Source: Solirubrobacterales bacterium (lineage in GTDB: Bacteria > Actinomycetota > Thermoleophilia > Solirubrobacterales > Solirubrobacteraceae). From it: DNA of 64,000 nucleotides. Below are positions 9,627-18,800 of this stretch, one piece after another (within the stretch, counting starts at the first letter, position 1; each line of letters begins with the position of its first letter). The notes beneath the pieces are model-generated. The model was not told where the DNA came from and made no database searches. It saw only the letters and a program-made list of their open reading frames with translations. The stretch is from contig DAHUYZ010000002.1 of NCBI GenBank assembly GCA_027306855.1, forward strand, positions 33,343 through 97,342, given 5' to 3'. The position numbers and the translations under genes are program-made.

Positions 9627-10190
9627 ATGCGGATCGTCGCTGGTCGATTCGGGGGCCGCCGGCTGAAGGCTCCGGCAGGGCGCACGACGAGGCCCACATC
9701 GGAGAAGGTGCGGGAGGCGATCTTCTCGATGCTCGGAGACTTCGAGGGCGCGCGCGTGCTCGACCTGTTCGCCGGCAGCGGCGCGCTCGGGATCGAGGCG
9801 CTCTCCAGGGGTGCCGCCAAGGCCGTCTTCGTCGAGCGTGACAGGGCGGCGCTCGGGGCCCTGCGCGCCAACCTGGCCGACCTGGGCATCGATGAGAGCG
9901 AGGGCGAGATCAGGCCTGGAGATGCGCTTGGAGCGCTGAGCGCAGCACGAAAGCGCGGTGAAACGTACGATCTCGTGTTCATCGATCCTCCATACGCGCG
10001 TGCACAAGCGCTCTCGCGAGACCTGCTGGCCCTGCTGCGGCCGGTGTTGCGGGACGGGGCGCGCGTCGTCGTGGAGAGCGACCGCCGAGCGCCGCTCGAA
10101 CTGGCTCTGCAGGCGCCGACGAGCAGACGCTATGGAGACACCACGATCACAATCCACACGCACGTCACAGAGGACGAGGATGAGCATTGA
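9627..10190 (+). CDS. rsmD: 16S rRNA (guanine-966-N2)-methyltransferase RsmD
   Basis: Methylates G966 of 16S rRNA with S-adenosylmethionine. Conserved parts are the N-terminal MRIVAGRFGGRRLKAP and RPTSEKVREAIFSML, the SAM motif LDLFAGSGALGIEALSRGA, and the catalytic IDPPY. The 187-residue length is typical. Its end overlaps the coaD start by 11 bases, and rsmD-coaD adjacency is widespread in bacteria. Confidence 0.95.
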   Translation: MRIVAGRFGGRRLKAPAGRTTRPTSEKVREAIFSMLGDFEGARVLDLFAGSGALGIEALSRGAAKAVFVERDRAALGALRANLADLGIDESEGEIRPGDALGALSAARKRGETYDLVFIDPPYARAQALSRDLLALLRPVLRDGARVVVESDRRAPLELALQAPTSRRYGDTTITIHTHVTEDEDEH

Positions 10191-10677
10191 CAAGTCGATA
10201 GCCGTCTGCCCTGGATCGTATGATCCGATCACTAACGGTCATCTCGATGTGATCGGGCGCGCCGCGGAGCTGTACGAGCAGGTCATCGTGGCGGTCGTCA
10301 ACAGGCCGGTCCGCAAGGCCAAGACGCTGTTCGCGATCGAGGAGCGCCTCGCGTTCGTCGAGCACGCGATCGCCGACCTCGAGAACGTGAGCGCCGAGCC
10401 GTTCAGCACGCTTGTCGTCGAGTTCGCGAGGAGCGTGGGCGCGAAGGCGATCGTGAAGGGACTGCGGGCGATCTCGGACTTCGAGTACGAGTTCGAGATG
10501 AACCAGCTCAACAGAAGGCAGGACCCGGAGATAGAGTCGCTGTATCTGATGGCCAGTCCGCAGTACAGTTTCCTGTCATCGAGCGGAGTCAAGGAGCTCG
10601 CCACGTTCGGCGGGCGAATCGACGATCTCGTGCCCGTAGAGGTGGCCGAGCGCTTGCAGGAAGAGTTGCGCCGCTGA
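10180..10677 (+). CDS. coaD: Phosphopantetheine adenylyltransferase CoaD
   Basis: Fourth step of coenzyme A synthesis: transfers AMP from ATP to 4'-phosphopantetheine. The nucleotidyltransferase motif is in GSYDPITNGH and the C-terminal loop in SSSGVKEL. The 165-residue protein is full length with the ATG at 10180; the frame stays open upstream only because it runs antiparallel to nothing conserved inside rsmD. The overlap with rsmD suggests coupled translation. Confidence 0.96.
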   Translation: MSIDKSIAVCPGSYDPITNGHLDVIGRAAELYEQVIVAVVNRPVRKAKTLFAIEERLAFVEHAIADLENVSAEPFSTLVVEFARSVGAKAIVKGLRAISDFEYEFEMNQLNRRQDPEIESLYLMASPQYSFLSSSGVKELATFGGRIDDLVPVEVAERLQEELRR

Positions 10678-10694
10678 CGAACTGAACAGACGCT

Positions 10695-11159
10695 ATGGAT
10701 GTCCTCGTACTGATAGACAAGCTGGATGACTTGGTGCACAACGCCAAGCCCGTGCCTTTGACCGACCAGGTGAGGGTCGACAAGGAGGAGATCTACGACA
10801 TCCTCGACCAGATGAGGGCGACGATTCCCGAGGAGATCAAGCAGGCCCGCTGGATCGTCAAGGAGCGCCAGGAGATGCTCGCCGAGGCAAAGCGCGAGGC
10901 GGAGCGGATCGTCAAGGAGGCGCGCGAGCGCCAGGAGCGACTCGTCAGCGAAGAGGAGGTCACCAAGCAGGCAGAGCGCGCTGCTGAGGACGTCATCGAG
11001 GATGCCAGGGCGCGCGAGCGCGAGATCCGCCTCGGCGCCGAGGACTACGCCGATGAGATTCTTGGCACGCTGGAGGTCAACCTGTCGAAGTTCATCGCGG
11101 CCGTGCAGCGTGGCCGCGAGCGTTTGGCCGGCAAGGACGAGCCGGCGGAAGTTGCTTGA
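10695..11159 (+). CDS. Coiled-coil protein, SepIVA-like by position
   Basis: Protein of 154 residues, charged and almost entirely helical, with a long Glu/Arg/Ala-rich stretch (about 45-115) that should form a coiled coil and no membrane segment. Its place just before DUF177-rnc-smc corresponds to Rv2927c (SepIVA), a DivIVA-related septation factor of mycobacteria; the similarity in kind and synteny make a role in division or envelope growth likely. Unlike in mycobacteria, an acyl-CoA synthetase gene separates it from DUF177. Function is inferred, not shown. Confidence 0.7.
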   Translation: MDVLVLIDKLDDLVHNAKPVPLTDQVRVDKEEIYDILDQMRATIPEEIKQARWIVKERQEMLAEAKREAERIVKEARERQERLVSEEEVTKQAERAAEDVIEDARAREREIRLGAEDYADEILGTLEVNLSKFIAAVQRGRERLAGKDEPAEVA

Positions 11160-11198
11160 CGAGTCGCCGGGCGGAGTCGCCGGGCGCGCGCTTTGGAG

Positions 11199-11204
11199 TA
11201 GGGT
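11199..11204 (+). promoter_or_regulatory. Candidate leaderless -10 element of the acyl-CoA synthetase
   Basis: TAGGGT ends 6 bases before the GTG start, so the mRNA would begin at or next to the start codon. This supports the GTG at 11211 as the true start. Confidence 0.5.
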
Positions 11205-11210
11205 GCGGGC

Positions 11211-12857
11211 GTGCGTTCGCCCTTTGCCAGCCGCTTGAATGACGTATGCGCCGCCGCGCTCACTGCGGCTGGGGATCGTGTGTTCGAGCTGAAGGTGCTG
11301 CGCGAAGCGGGGATCGTCGGCCCGCTTCGTCCGGACAAGGCGGTCAAGATCGCTTCGACGTTCTTGCGCTGGGGCGCCTCGCCCGCGACGGGCATCAGGA
11401 TCGCCGCCATCCATTATCCGGACGAGCCGGCTCTGATCGACGAGCGAGGATCGCTCACGTTCGAGCAGGTGCACCGGCGCTCCAACGCGATCGCGAATGC
11501 GCTCGCGCAGATGGGGATCGGCTTTGGCGACGGCGTGGGGATCATGTGCCGCAACCATCGCGGCTTCGTCGAGACAACGCTGGCGGCCGCCAAGCTCGGG
11601 GCGAGCGCGCTGTATCTGAACACGGCGTTCGCCGGGCCTCAGTTGGCCGAGGTTACACGGCGCGAGGGGCCGAAGGTGCTCGTCTATGACGAGGAGTTCT
11701 CCGGTCTGCTGGAAGACGTCGATCCGAACGTCACGAGGATCGTGGCTTGGAGCGATGGCGAGACGAGTGAGCCGACACTCGATCAGCTGATCCAGAGCGC
11801 CGGCGACGCCGATCGAAAGCCGCCACCCGAGAAGCCGCGTTTTGTGATCCTCACCTCGGGCACGACGGGGACGCCGAAGGGCGCTCAACGCTCCAGCCCC
11901 GACGGCCTGTTCTCGCTTGCGGCGCTGATCGACAAGATCCCGTACAGGCGCCGCGAGACGATGGTGGTCGCCGCGCCGCTGTTTCATTCGTGGGGCTTCT
12001 TCCACTTCGTGTTGAGCCTGCCGACGGCCTCGACGATGGTGCTCCAGCGCCGCTTCGATCCGTTGAGCACGCTGACCGCGATTGAACGTCACCGCGCCCA
12101 GGTGCTCGCGGCGGTCCCCGTGATGATCCAGCGGATGATCACGCTCGACGAGCAGGTCCTGCGCGAACGCGACGTTTCTTCGCTGCGGATCACGGCGTTG
12201 TCCGGCTCGGCGCTGCCGGGCGAGCTCGCGATCAGCTGGATGGACAGGTTCGGCGAGAACATCTACAACCTGTACGGCTCGACCGAGGTCGCGTATGCGA
12301 CGGTGGCCACCCCTAAGGATCTGCGCGACGCGCCAGGGACGGCGGGCAAGCCGCCGCGTGGCACGGTCGTGAGGCTGTACGACGCCGAGGGCAGGCGTGT
12401 CCCACGCGGTGAGGTCGGGCGGATCTTCGCCGGCAACGAGATGTCCTTCGACGGCTATACGGGCGGTGGCGGCAAGGAGATCATCGAGGGCCTGATGAGC
12501 ACGGGCGACATGGGTCGTTTCGACGAGCAGGGCAGGTTGTTCGTGGACGGGCGCGACGACGAGATGATCGTCTCGGGTGGAGAGAACGTGTTCCCGCGTG
12601 AGGTCGAGGACCTGCTGGCCGACCACGAAGGCATCGAGGAGGCCGCGGTGATCGGTATCGAGGACGAGGAGTTCGGCCAGCGTCTGAAGGCGTTCGTAGT
12701 GGCGCGCAACGGCGGCCTCAGCGAGGATGTCGTCAAGGACTATGTCAAGGAGAACCTCGCCCGCTACAAGGTGCCGCGTGAGGTGGTCTTCATGGATGAG
12801 CTTCCGCGCAACGCGACCGGCAAGGTGCTCAAGCGCGAGCTGCGCCAGATACCGTAG
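11211..12857 (+). CDS. Acyl-CoA synthetase (AMP-forming, FadD-like)
   Basis: Activates a carboxylic acid, probably a fatty acid, to its CoA thioester through an acyl-AMP. The P-loop-like motif ILTSGTTGTPKG, the YGSTE motif, the DGRDDEMIVSGGENVFPREVE hinge and the catalytic Lys in NATGKVLK are all present, so the enzyme should be active. Length 548. Substrate chain length cannot be read from sequence. It sits inside a conserved cell-division and ribosome gene cluster, has its own candidate promoter, and looks like an addition to the ancestral order. Confidence 0.9.
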   Translation: MRSPFASRLNDVCAAALTAAGDRVFELKVLREAGIVGPLRPDKAVKIASTFLRWGASPATGIRIAAIHYPDEPALIDERGSLTFEQVHRRSNAIANALAQMGIGFGDGVGIMCRNHRGFVETTLAAAKLGASALYLNTAFAGPQLAEVTRREGPKVLVYDEEFSGLLEDVDPNVTRIVAWSDGETSEPTLDQLIQSAGDADRKPPPEKPRFVILTSGTTGTPKGAQRSSPDGLFSLAALIDKIPYRRRETMVVAAPLFHSWGFFHFVLSLPTASTMVLQRRFDPLSTLTAIERHRAQVLAAVPVMIQRMITLDEQVLRERDVSSLRITALSGSALPGELAISWMDRFGENIYNLYGSTEVAYATVATPKDLRDAPGTAGKPPRGTVVRLYDAEGRRVPRGEVGRIFAGNEMSFDGYTGGGGKEIIEGLMSTGDMGRFDEQGRLFVDGRDDEMIVSGGENVFPREVEDLLADHEGIEEAAVIGIEDEEFGQRLKAFVVARNGGLSEDVVKDYVKENLARYKVPREVVFMDELPRNATGKVLKRELRQIP

Positions 12858-12994
12858 GACTCGTTTCGTCGAGAGGGTCTTGAAAGGGCGAGAACAGGGC
12901 CGTCTCGGTTCTGGGCAATTGCGCCCGGAGGGTGCTGGATCGGCGTCACCGAGCGTCTGCGGATCGGGGGGCGGGGTACGTTCCTGACTGGTCC

Positions 12995-13000
12995 TACTCT
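12995..13000 (+). promoter_or_regulatory. Candidate leaderless -10 element of the DUF177 gene
   Basis: TACTCT ends 6 bases before the GTG at 13007. It heads a unit that runs through rpmF, plsX, acpP, rnc and smc and supports the chosen start over upstream in-frame codons. Confidence 0.5.
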
Positions 13001-13006
13001 CTAGAC

Positions 13007-13525
13007 GTGAGCGTCGTGACGCACAATCTCGATCTCGCCGGCCTGCGGCTGAGTCCGGGGGAGGGCCGGCAGCTGGAGCTGGCGGTCGAGATCGAGCCGC
13101 TCATCCTCGGCGGCGAGCGCTATGTCCCGTCGCCACAGATCGTGCCTGTACGGCTGGACGTCTCGCGCATGGCCGGCTCGGGACACGCTCTGCGCCTGCG
13201 TCTGAGCGCGCGGTTCACCGGATCGTGCATGCGTTGCCTGAAGGAAGCCTCTCCGACCGTCGAGGTCGACGCGCGCGAGATCGACGTCCCTGGAGAGACC
13301 GGCGACTTGTCGAGCCCGTACGTGAGCGATCGAATGCTCGACCTCGCCGCCTGGGCCCACGATGCGTTTGCGCTTGCCGCTCCGACGAAGGTGTTGTGCA
13401 GAGAGGATTGCGCCGGTCTCTGCCCGGAGTGCGCCGCCGATCTGAACGAAGCCGGGCCCGAGCATCGTCACGAGCGTCTTCCTGATCCGCGCTTTGCGAA
13501 GCTGGGCGAGCTGAAGCTCGAATAG
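13007..13525 (+). CDS. DUF177/YceD family protein
   Basis: Protein of 172 residues of the YceD family, which is linked to 23S rRNA maturation and nearly always precedes rpmF. C74 and C77 form one CxxC pair; a second cysteine cluster, CREDCAGLCPECAADLN, follows, so a zinc site is likely. The C-terminus PDPRFAKLGELK is a family signature. The GTG at 13007 is chosen because it lies 6 bases after a -10 hexamer. It matches Rv2926c by synteny. Confidence 0.88.
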   Translation: MSVVTHNLDLAGLRLSPGEGRQLELAVEIEPLILGGERYVPSPQIVPVRLDVSRMAGSGHALRLRLSARFTGSCMRCLKEASPTVEVDAREIDVPGETGDLSSPYVSDRMLDLAAWAHDAFALAAPTKVLCREDCAGLCPECAADLNEAGPEHRHERLPDPRFAKLGELKLE

Positions 13526-13577
13526 CCGAGTCGCATGTGCCCGTGCGTGCGGTTCTATGCGGCGGAGCGGCGCCTGC

Positions 13578-13583
13578 TAGCCT
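13578..13583 (+). promoter_or_regulatory. Candidate -10 element of rpmF
   Basis: TAGCCT ends 9 bases before the rpmF ATG and no Shine-Dalgarno sequence is visible, so rpmF may also be transcribed as a near-leaderless mRNA. Confidence 0.4.
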
Positions 13584-13592
13584 ACCCCGCCA

Positions 13593-13793
13593 ATGGCCGT
13601 CCCCAAGAAAAAGCAGTCTCACAGCCGTACGGCTCTCAGGCGGGCCCAGCACAAGATCGAGGCGCCCGCTGTGAACGAATGTCCGCGCTGCCACAGTCCG
13701 CGCAGGCCCCACCGGGTGTGTCCTGTGTGCGGAACCTACGCCGGACGCGAGATCGTGACGGCCGCCGCGCACGATCACGACCACGATCACTAG
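13593..13793 (+). CDS. rpmF: 50S ribosomal protein L32 with His-Asp tail
   Basis: Ribosomal protein of 66 residues. It begins MAVPKKKQSHSRTALRRAQHK, the standard L32 start, and has zinc-binding CPRCHSPRRPHRVCPVCG. The C-terminus is unusual: it ends HDHDHDH, alternating His and Asp, which is not part of the usual L32 fold and could bind metal ions. The gene follows DUF177 and precedes plsX, the order found widely in bacteria. Confidence 0.95.
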   Translation: MAVPKKKQSHSRTALRRAQHKIEAPAVNECPRCHSPRRPHRVCPVCGTYAGREIVTAAAHDHDHDH

Positions 13794-13845
13794 CGACCGG
13801 CTCGGCAGCGACGCGCCGAGCACCGGCAGAACGGATCTCCAGGCC

Positions 13846-14922
13846 GTGAGTGAAGGACCACCTCGACCCGGGGATCCGAGAGCTGACATCATCGTCGCCG
13901 TCGACGCCAACGGCGCCGACATGGGACCGCAGGAGGTGGCGGCTGGGGCTGCCCTCGCCGCCGGTAGGGGAGCGCGCGTGCTGCTGTTCGGCCCAGCCGA
14001 TCTGATCGGCGCCGTGCCCACCGGCGTCGAGCTCGTCGACGCTCCGGTCTCGATCGCCAAGAGCCCCGATCCCGCCAGGGCGGTGCGCGCAACGCCCGAC
14101 GCCTCGATAGTCCAGGCTACGAAGGCCGTGGCGGATGGGCGCGCGCACGCGCTCGTAGGCGCCGGCGGCACAGGGGCCGCGCTTGCGGCGGGGCTGTTCA
14201 ACGTCAGGCGCGCCCGTGGCGTTTACAGGCCGGCGCTCGCATTGCCGCTCCCCGTGCCTGGGATGCCGGTCACGCTGCTCGACGTCGGTGCGAACGCGCA
14301 GGCGCGCAGCGAGCATCTCGTCCAATTCGCCTTCATGGGGGCGGCGTTCGCGCAGGCGGTGCTTGGTGTGGAGCGGCCTCGCGTCGGGCTGCTGTCCAAC
14401 GGCGAGGAGAGCGAGCGTGGAGGAGAGCTGGTGCTCGCGGCCGGCGCGGCGCTCGCCCGGCACGGCGAGGAGGGAAGGCTGCGTTTCCTCGGCAATGTCG
14501 AGGGCGGCGATGTCGTGAGCGGCGCCGCTGACGTGATCGTGACGGACGGGCTTACGGGCAACATCGCGCTGAAGCTGATGGAGGGCGTCTCGCAGACGAT
14601 GCTTGGAGCGGTTCGCGACGCTGCGATGTCGTCGTGGCGCGGGAAGCTGGGCGGAGCGCTGCTGCGTCCGTCGCTGCGCGCCTTTCGCGAGGAGATCGAC
14701 CCCGAAGCCCAGGGCGGCGCCTACCTGCTGGGCCTGCGCCGGCTCGCCGTCGTGCCGCACGGCCGCTTCACGAGGGAAGGGTTCGCGCACGCGATCCTGC
14801 GAGCGCAGCGCGGTGCGCGCGAAGATCTCGTAGGGCTGACTCATGCGGCGCTCGAGTCGGCGCAGGCGCTGCGGACCCCGCACGCGTCCGGCGATCCGGC
14901 TAGCCTGCCGGAGAGCAGATGA
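13846..14922 (+). CDS. plsX: Phosphate acyltransferase PlsX
   Basis: Converts acyl-ACP to acyl-phosphate, the acyl donor for the first step of phospholipid synthesis by PlsY. The N-terminal motif is DANGADMGP (commonly DAMGGDxxP), followed by GAGGTGAALAAG, LDVGANAQ, LLSNGEE and VVTDGLTGNIALK-like segments. Length 358. The GTG at 13846 gives a 15-residue lead before the first strand. It overlaps acpP by 4 bases, coupling production of the enzyme with its substrate carrier. Confidence 0.95.
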   Translation: MSEGPPRPGDPRADIIVAVDANGADMGPQEVAAGAALAAGRGARVLLFGPADLIGAVPTGVELVDAPVSIAKSPDPARAVRATPDASIVQATKAVADGRAHALVGAGGTGAALAAGLFNVRRARGVYRPALALPLPVPGMPVTLLDVGANAQARSEHLVQFAFMGAAFAQAVLGVERPRVGLLSNGEESERGGELVLAAGAALARHGEEGRLRFLGNVEGGDVVSGAADVIVTDGLTGNIALKLMEGVSQTMLGAVRDAAMSSWRGKLGGALLRPSLRAFREEIDPEAQGGAYLLGLRRLAVVPHGRFTREGFAHAILRAQRGAREDLVGLTHAALESAQALRTPHASGDPASLPESR

Positions 14923-15167
14923 CACGCGAGCAAGTATTCGCACTGATCCAGGCGCACCTCGCGGACGAGCTGGAATTCGAGCCGGATGAGATCCACGAGG
15001 ACACCAGATTCAAGGACGATCTGGAGGCCGACTCGCTCGACCTGTACACGCTCGTTCAGGAGCTCGAAGACAGCTATGGGGTGCATGTGTCCGACGAGCA
15101 GGCGGCGCAGATCATGACGGTCGGGCAGGCTGTGGACTTCGTGCTTGCCCAAGCTCCCGCCGAATGA
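14919..15167 (+). CDS. acpP: Acyl carrier protein
   Basis: Acidic four-helix carrier of 82 residues. The phosphopantetheine attachment serine is in ADSLDLYTLV (about residue 39). DEIHEDTRFKDDLEADSLD is very close to the canonical ACP motif. The ATG overlaps plsX and the stop overlaps rnc, so plsX-acpP-rnc form a tightly coupled set. Confidence 0.95.
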   Translation: MTREQVFALIQAHLADELEFEPDEIHEDTRFKDDLEADSLDLYTLVQELEDSYGVHVSDEQAAQIMTVGQAVDFVLAQAPAE

Positions 15168-15859
15168 GCGGCGGCGGCGCGGACTCCGTTGGCCCTCTAA
15201 GGTCGCTGCTGGAAAGCCTGCCCGAAGACCTTTCGAGACAGGTCTTCACGCACGCGTCGTGGACGCCGCGCCGCAGCGACTCATATGCACGCCTCGCGTT
15301 CCTGGGCGACAGCGTGCTGGCACTCGCCGTGACGGCGTACCTCTATCCACGCTTGGAGGCCGAGCGATTCGGCGCGGGCCGGTTGACGAAGATCCGGGCG
15401 CAGGCCGTCTCCGGGCGGTCGTGCCGTGCGGTGGCGGAGCGTCTGGAGCTGGGCGATCGCCTGCGGGCAGCCGCGCCCGGCGGCGATCGAGACAAGGTGT
15501 CCTCGCTCGTGCAGACCGAGCGGGTGCTTGCCTCTGTGATTGAGGCGGTGATCGGGGCCTGTTATCTCAGCGCCGGCTATGAGCGCACGGCCGAGGCGGT
15601 CGTGCGGGCGTTCGCGCCCGAGATAGAGCAGGCGCTGGACCATCCGCTCGACTTCAAGTCGGCGTTACAGGAGGCGCTCGCTAGACGGGGAGAGACCGTC
15701 TCTTATGAGGTGACGGACATCGAGGGACCGCCCCACGAGCGCACGTTCGAGGTGACCGCGACGATCGCTGGGCGGACTCTCGGCAGGGGTCGCGCCAGCA
15801 GCAAGAAGCGTGCGGAGCAGCAAGCGGCCAGCGAGGCGCTCGAGCGCGTGGGCAAGTGA
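15164..15859 (+). CDS. rnc: Ribonuclease III with altered active-site acids
   Basis: Double-strand RNA endonuclease with an RNase III domain (about 10-150) and a C-terminal dsRNA-binding domain (about 160-228, ending GRASSKKRAEQQAASEAL). The signature helix reads RLAFLGDSVL: D49 matches E. coli D45, but the residue matching E41 is A45. In the second helix LASVIEAVIGA, E127 matches E117 while the residue matching D114 is S124. Two of four canonical metal ligands are therefore missing while the two strictly essential ones stay. The 4-base overlap with acpP fixes the start. Confidence 0.92.
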   Translation: MSGGGADSVGPLRSLLESLPEDLSRQVFTHASWTPRRSDSYARLAFLGDSVLALAVTAYLYPRLEAERFGAGRLTKIRAQAVSGRSCRAVAERLELGDRLRAAAPGGDRDKVSSLVQTERVLASVIEAVIGACYLSAGYERTAEAVVRAFAPEIEQALDHPLDFKSALQEALARRGETVSYEVTDIEGPPHERTFEVTATIAGRTLGRGRASSKKRAEQQAASEALERVGK

Positions 15860-15899
15860 TGCGGCAAGGCGGGCCCGCAATGCGCGAGGATCAGCGCTC

Positions 15900-18800
15900 A
15901 TGCATCTGAAGTCGCTGACCTTGAAGGGCTTCAAGTCCTTCCCCGATCGTACTCGGCTCGACTTCGGGCCGGGTGTGAGCGTCATCGTCGGCCCGAACGG
16001 GTCGGGCAAGTCCAACGTGACGGACGCCCTGCTGTGGGCGATGGGCGAGCAGTCGCCGCTGGCGGTGCGAGGCTCCTCGATGCAGGACGTGATCTTCGGG
16101 GGAGGGCGCGGCGTGCAGGCACGCAGCTCGGCCGAGGTCGAGATCGTGCTCGATAACTCCGACGGTACGGTTGACGTGCCACTCGCGGAGATATCGATCG
16201 TGCGCCGGCTCGATCGAGCGGGGGACGGCGAGTACAGGCTCAACGGCGCACGCTGCCGGCTCGTGGACGTGATCGAGGTGCTCTCGGACACAGGTCTGGG
16301 CAAGGAGACCCACTCGGTCATCTCCCAGGGCAGGGTGGAGGCGATCGTGATGTCCAAGCCGCGCGAGCGGCGCATGCTGATCGAGGAGGCCGCCGGCCTC
16401 GGCAAGCACCGCAAGCGCCGGCGCCGAGCTCAGCTGAAGCTCGATCGCACCCAGGAGAACCTGGACCGGGCGCTCGACGTGGAGCGCGAGGCGCGCACGC
16501 GTCTGCGACCGCTCAAGCGCCAGGCGGAGGCGGCCGAGCTGCACGAACGCCTGCAGCGCCAGATGCTCGAGGTGCAGCTCGAGCTTGCGCTCGAGGCGGT
16601 CAGGGCCGGCTGCGAGCAGCTGCTCGATTCGGAGGCGACCGTGGCTCTCGCGCGCGCCAAGCGCGAGGAGATAGAGCAGCGTCTGGCGGATGTGGCGGCG
16701 CGGCGCTCACAAGCGGAGAGCGCGCTGGCGCAGCGGACCGAGCGCCACGACGCGATCTCAAAGCGCGCGTATGAGATCCGTTCGGCGAGGGAGCGCCTTG
16801 CGCTGCGCGGCGAGCAGGCCGCGACGGTCGCGGACACCGTGCGCACGCGGGCGGGCCGCATCGAGGTCGAGCTGGCGGCGCTCGAGCAAGTCGCGGCCGA
16901 GCACAGCAGCGAGCAGGAGAGCGCGAGCGAAGATCGTGTACGCGAGCTCGAGGATCAGCTCGGGCAGATCGAGCGTGAGCGTGAGTCGGAGATCGAGCGG
17001 GCGCTCGCTGAGCTGCAGTCCGAGCGCTGGCGCGCCGAGCTGCTTGTGGGCGAGCTCGAGCAGGCGGCGCTAGAGGCACGGCAGGCGCGCGAAAGCGCCG
17101 ACGAGAAGGCGGAGGCGGCACGAGCGGATCTCCGTGCCGCGCAAGCCGGGGCTCAGCAGGCTCGTGGGGAGGCTGCTCGCGTGGGCGCTGAGCTCGCGGC
17201 TGCCAACCAGTTCTTGCGCATTCACGCTCGCTCCGGCGCCCACTCGTCTCTGAGTGCGCAGACGCGTCTTTTGAGCGAGGCGCTGCAGGTCGAGGCCGGC
17301 TATGAGCTTGCGCTTGCCGCCGCGCTCGGCGGTCGTCTGGATGGTGCGCTGGTAGCCGACCTGGATGCCGCGGCCGCTTTGCTCGACAGCTCGGGGCCCG
17401 ACGGAGCGGTGGCGCTGCTCGCGGGCAACGCGGCTGACGAGGGCGCGGACGGCGCAGAATCATCGGCCGGCGCGCAAAGTCCGCGCAAGGATGCTGAACG
17501 TCCGCCCGTCGAGGGGGCGCGGCGGCTGCTCGATCTTGTGCGCGGGTCGGGCGCGGTTATCGAGGTTGCGCGGCGGATGCTCGAGGATGCTTGGGTCGTA
17601 GATCGACTGGAGGACCTGCCGCCGAGCTTCTCGGGGATCGCGAGCACGCCCTCGGGACGGGTGCTGTTCGCCGCCTGGGGTGAGGTGCGTCAGGCGACCG
17701 AGGGTGGCGCGGAGCGTGTTCTCGCGCGGCGCAACGAGAGAGAGCGACTGCTCGCCGAGAGTGAGACCTCTGTCCGCGCCGAGCAGGAGGCAAAGGCGGA
17801 GGTGGATCGCCGGCTCGAGCATGTTCGCGAGCTCGATGTTGAGCGCGACGGGGCCGACGCGACACTGCGTGAGCGCGAACGCATGCTTGCGCAGGCGCGC
17901 GAGGAGCGGCGCAACGCCGAGTGGCTGATCGAGCAGCGCCGCGCCGCGCCCGAGCAGGGACCGCAAGCGGTCCGCCGCGCCGAGCTGCTCGGTGAGCTTG
18001 CGGCTGAGCGGCGGGTAGCGGAGCGTGTCAAGGCGCAACGCGAGGAGCGAGAGCGAAGGATCGCGCGTCTGCGAGCCCAGCACGCGGCCGACATTCAACT
18101 GCAGCCACGCGCCGAACGCCTGTCGAGCGCGCTTGCGGACGCCGCGCAGGTGTTGGGCGGGGTGCTCGGCGAGGTGCAGGAGCAGTTGAGCGCCGATCGG
18201 GCGCAGGGCGAGCTCCTCGCTTCGGAGCTTCGCGAGTGCGCGGCGCAGGAGGCGGCGATCCAGGGCGAGCTGCGCGCCGAGGGGGAGATCGTGACGGCCG
18301 CCGAGGTGGCGGCGCAGCGCCTGCGCGATCAGGCGGCCGAGGCGCAGGAGGAGCTGCGGGCGGTGTGCGAGCGCCTCGAGCTGCCCGTGCCGATCGCGAG
18401 CCCCGACACGACCAATGAAGATGAGAGCGAGACGTCCGATGCCCCGGCGCGGCTCGACGAGGAGCAAAAGCAGGCGCTGCAAGGGCGTCTGGAGCGACTG
18501 CAGCGCAGGCGTGAGCAGCTTGGCCCGGTCAACCCGCTCGCCAAGGCCGAATATGACGAGGCCCTCGCTCATGTCGAGGAGCTCGAGACGCGGCGCGCCG
18601 ATCTGGAGACCGCGTTGCGTGAGCTGCGCGCCGTCATACGCGAGACCGATCGCCAGATCCACGACACGTTCCACGCGACCTTTACGGCGGCGGCGAGCAA
18701 CTTCGAGGAGCTCGTGGGCGACGTCTTTCCCGGTGGCAGCGGACGGTTGCGGCTGGTGTCCGAAGAGCAGGCGCCCAGTCCGGTGCTCGGCGGGGAGGAC

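Noticed and set aside
10239..12626. Very long open frame on the minus strand (about 795 codons)
   Set aside because: It lies opposite coaD, the coiled-coil gene and the acyl-CoA synthetase, has His/Arg-rich composition typical of antisense frames in GC-rich DNA, and shows no domain.
12854..12997. GTAGGAC / GTCCTAC inverted repeat spanning 144 bases, considered as a fifth palindromic element
   Set aside because: Only 7 bp long, no TNA duplication, no nested internal stems symmetrical about the centre.
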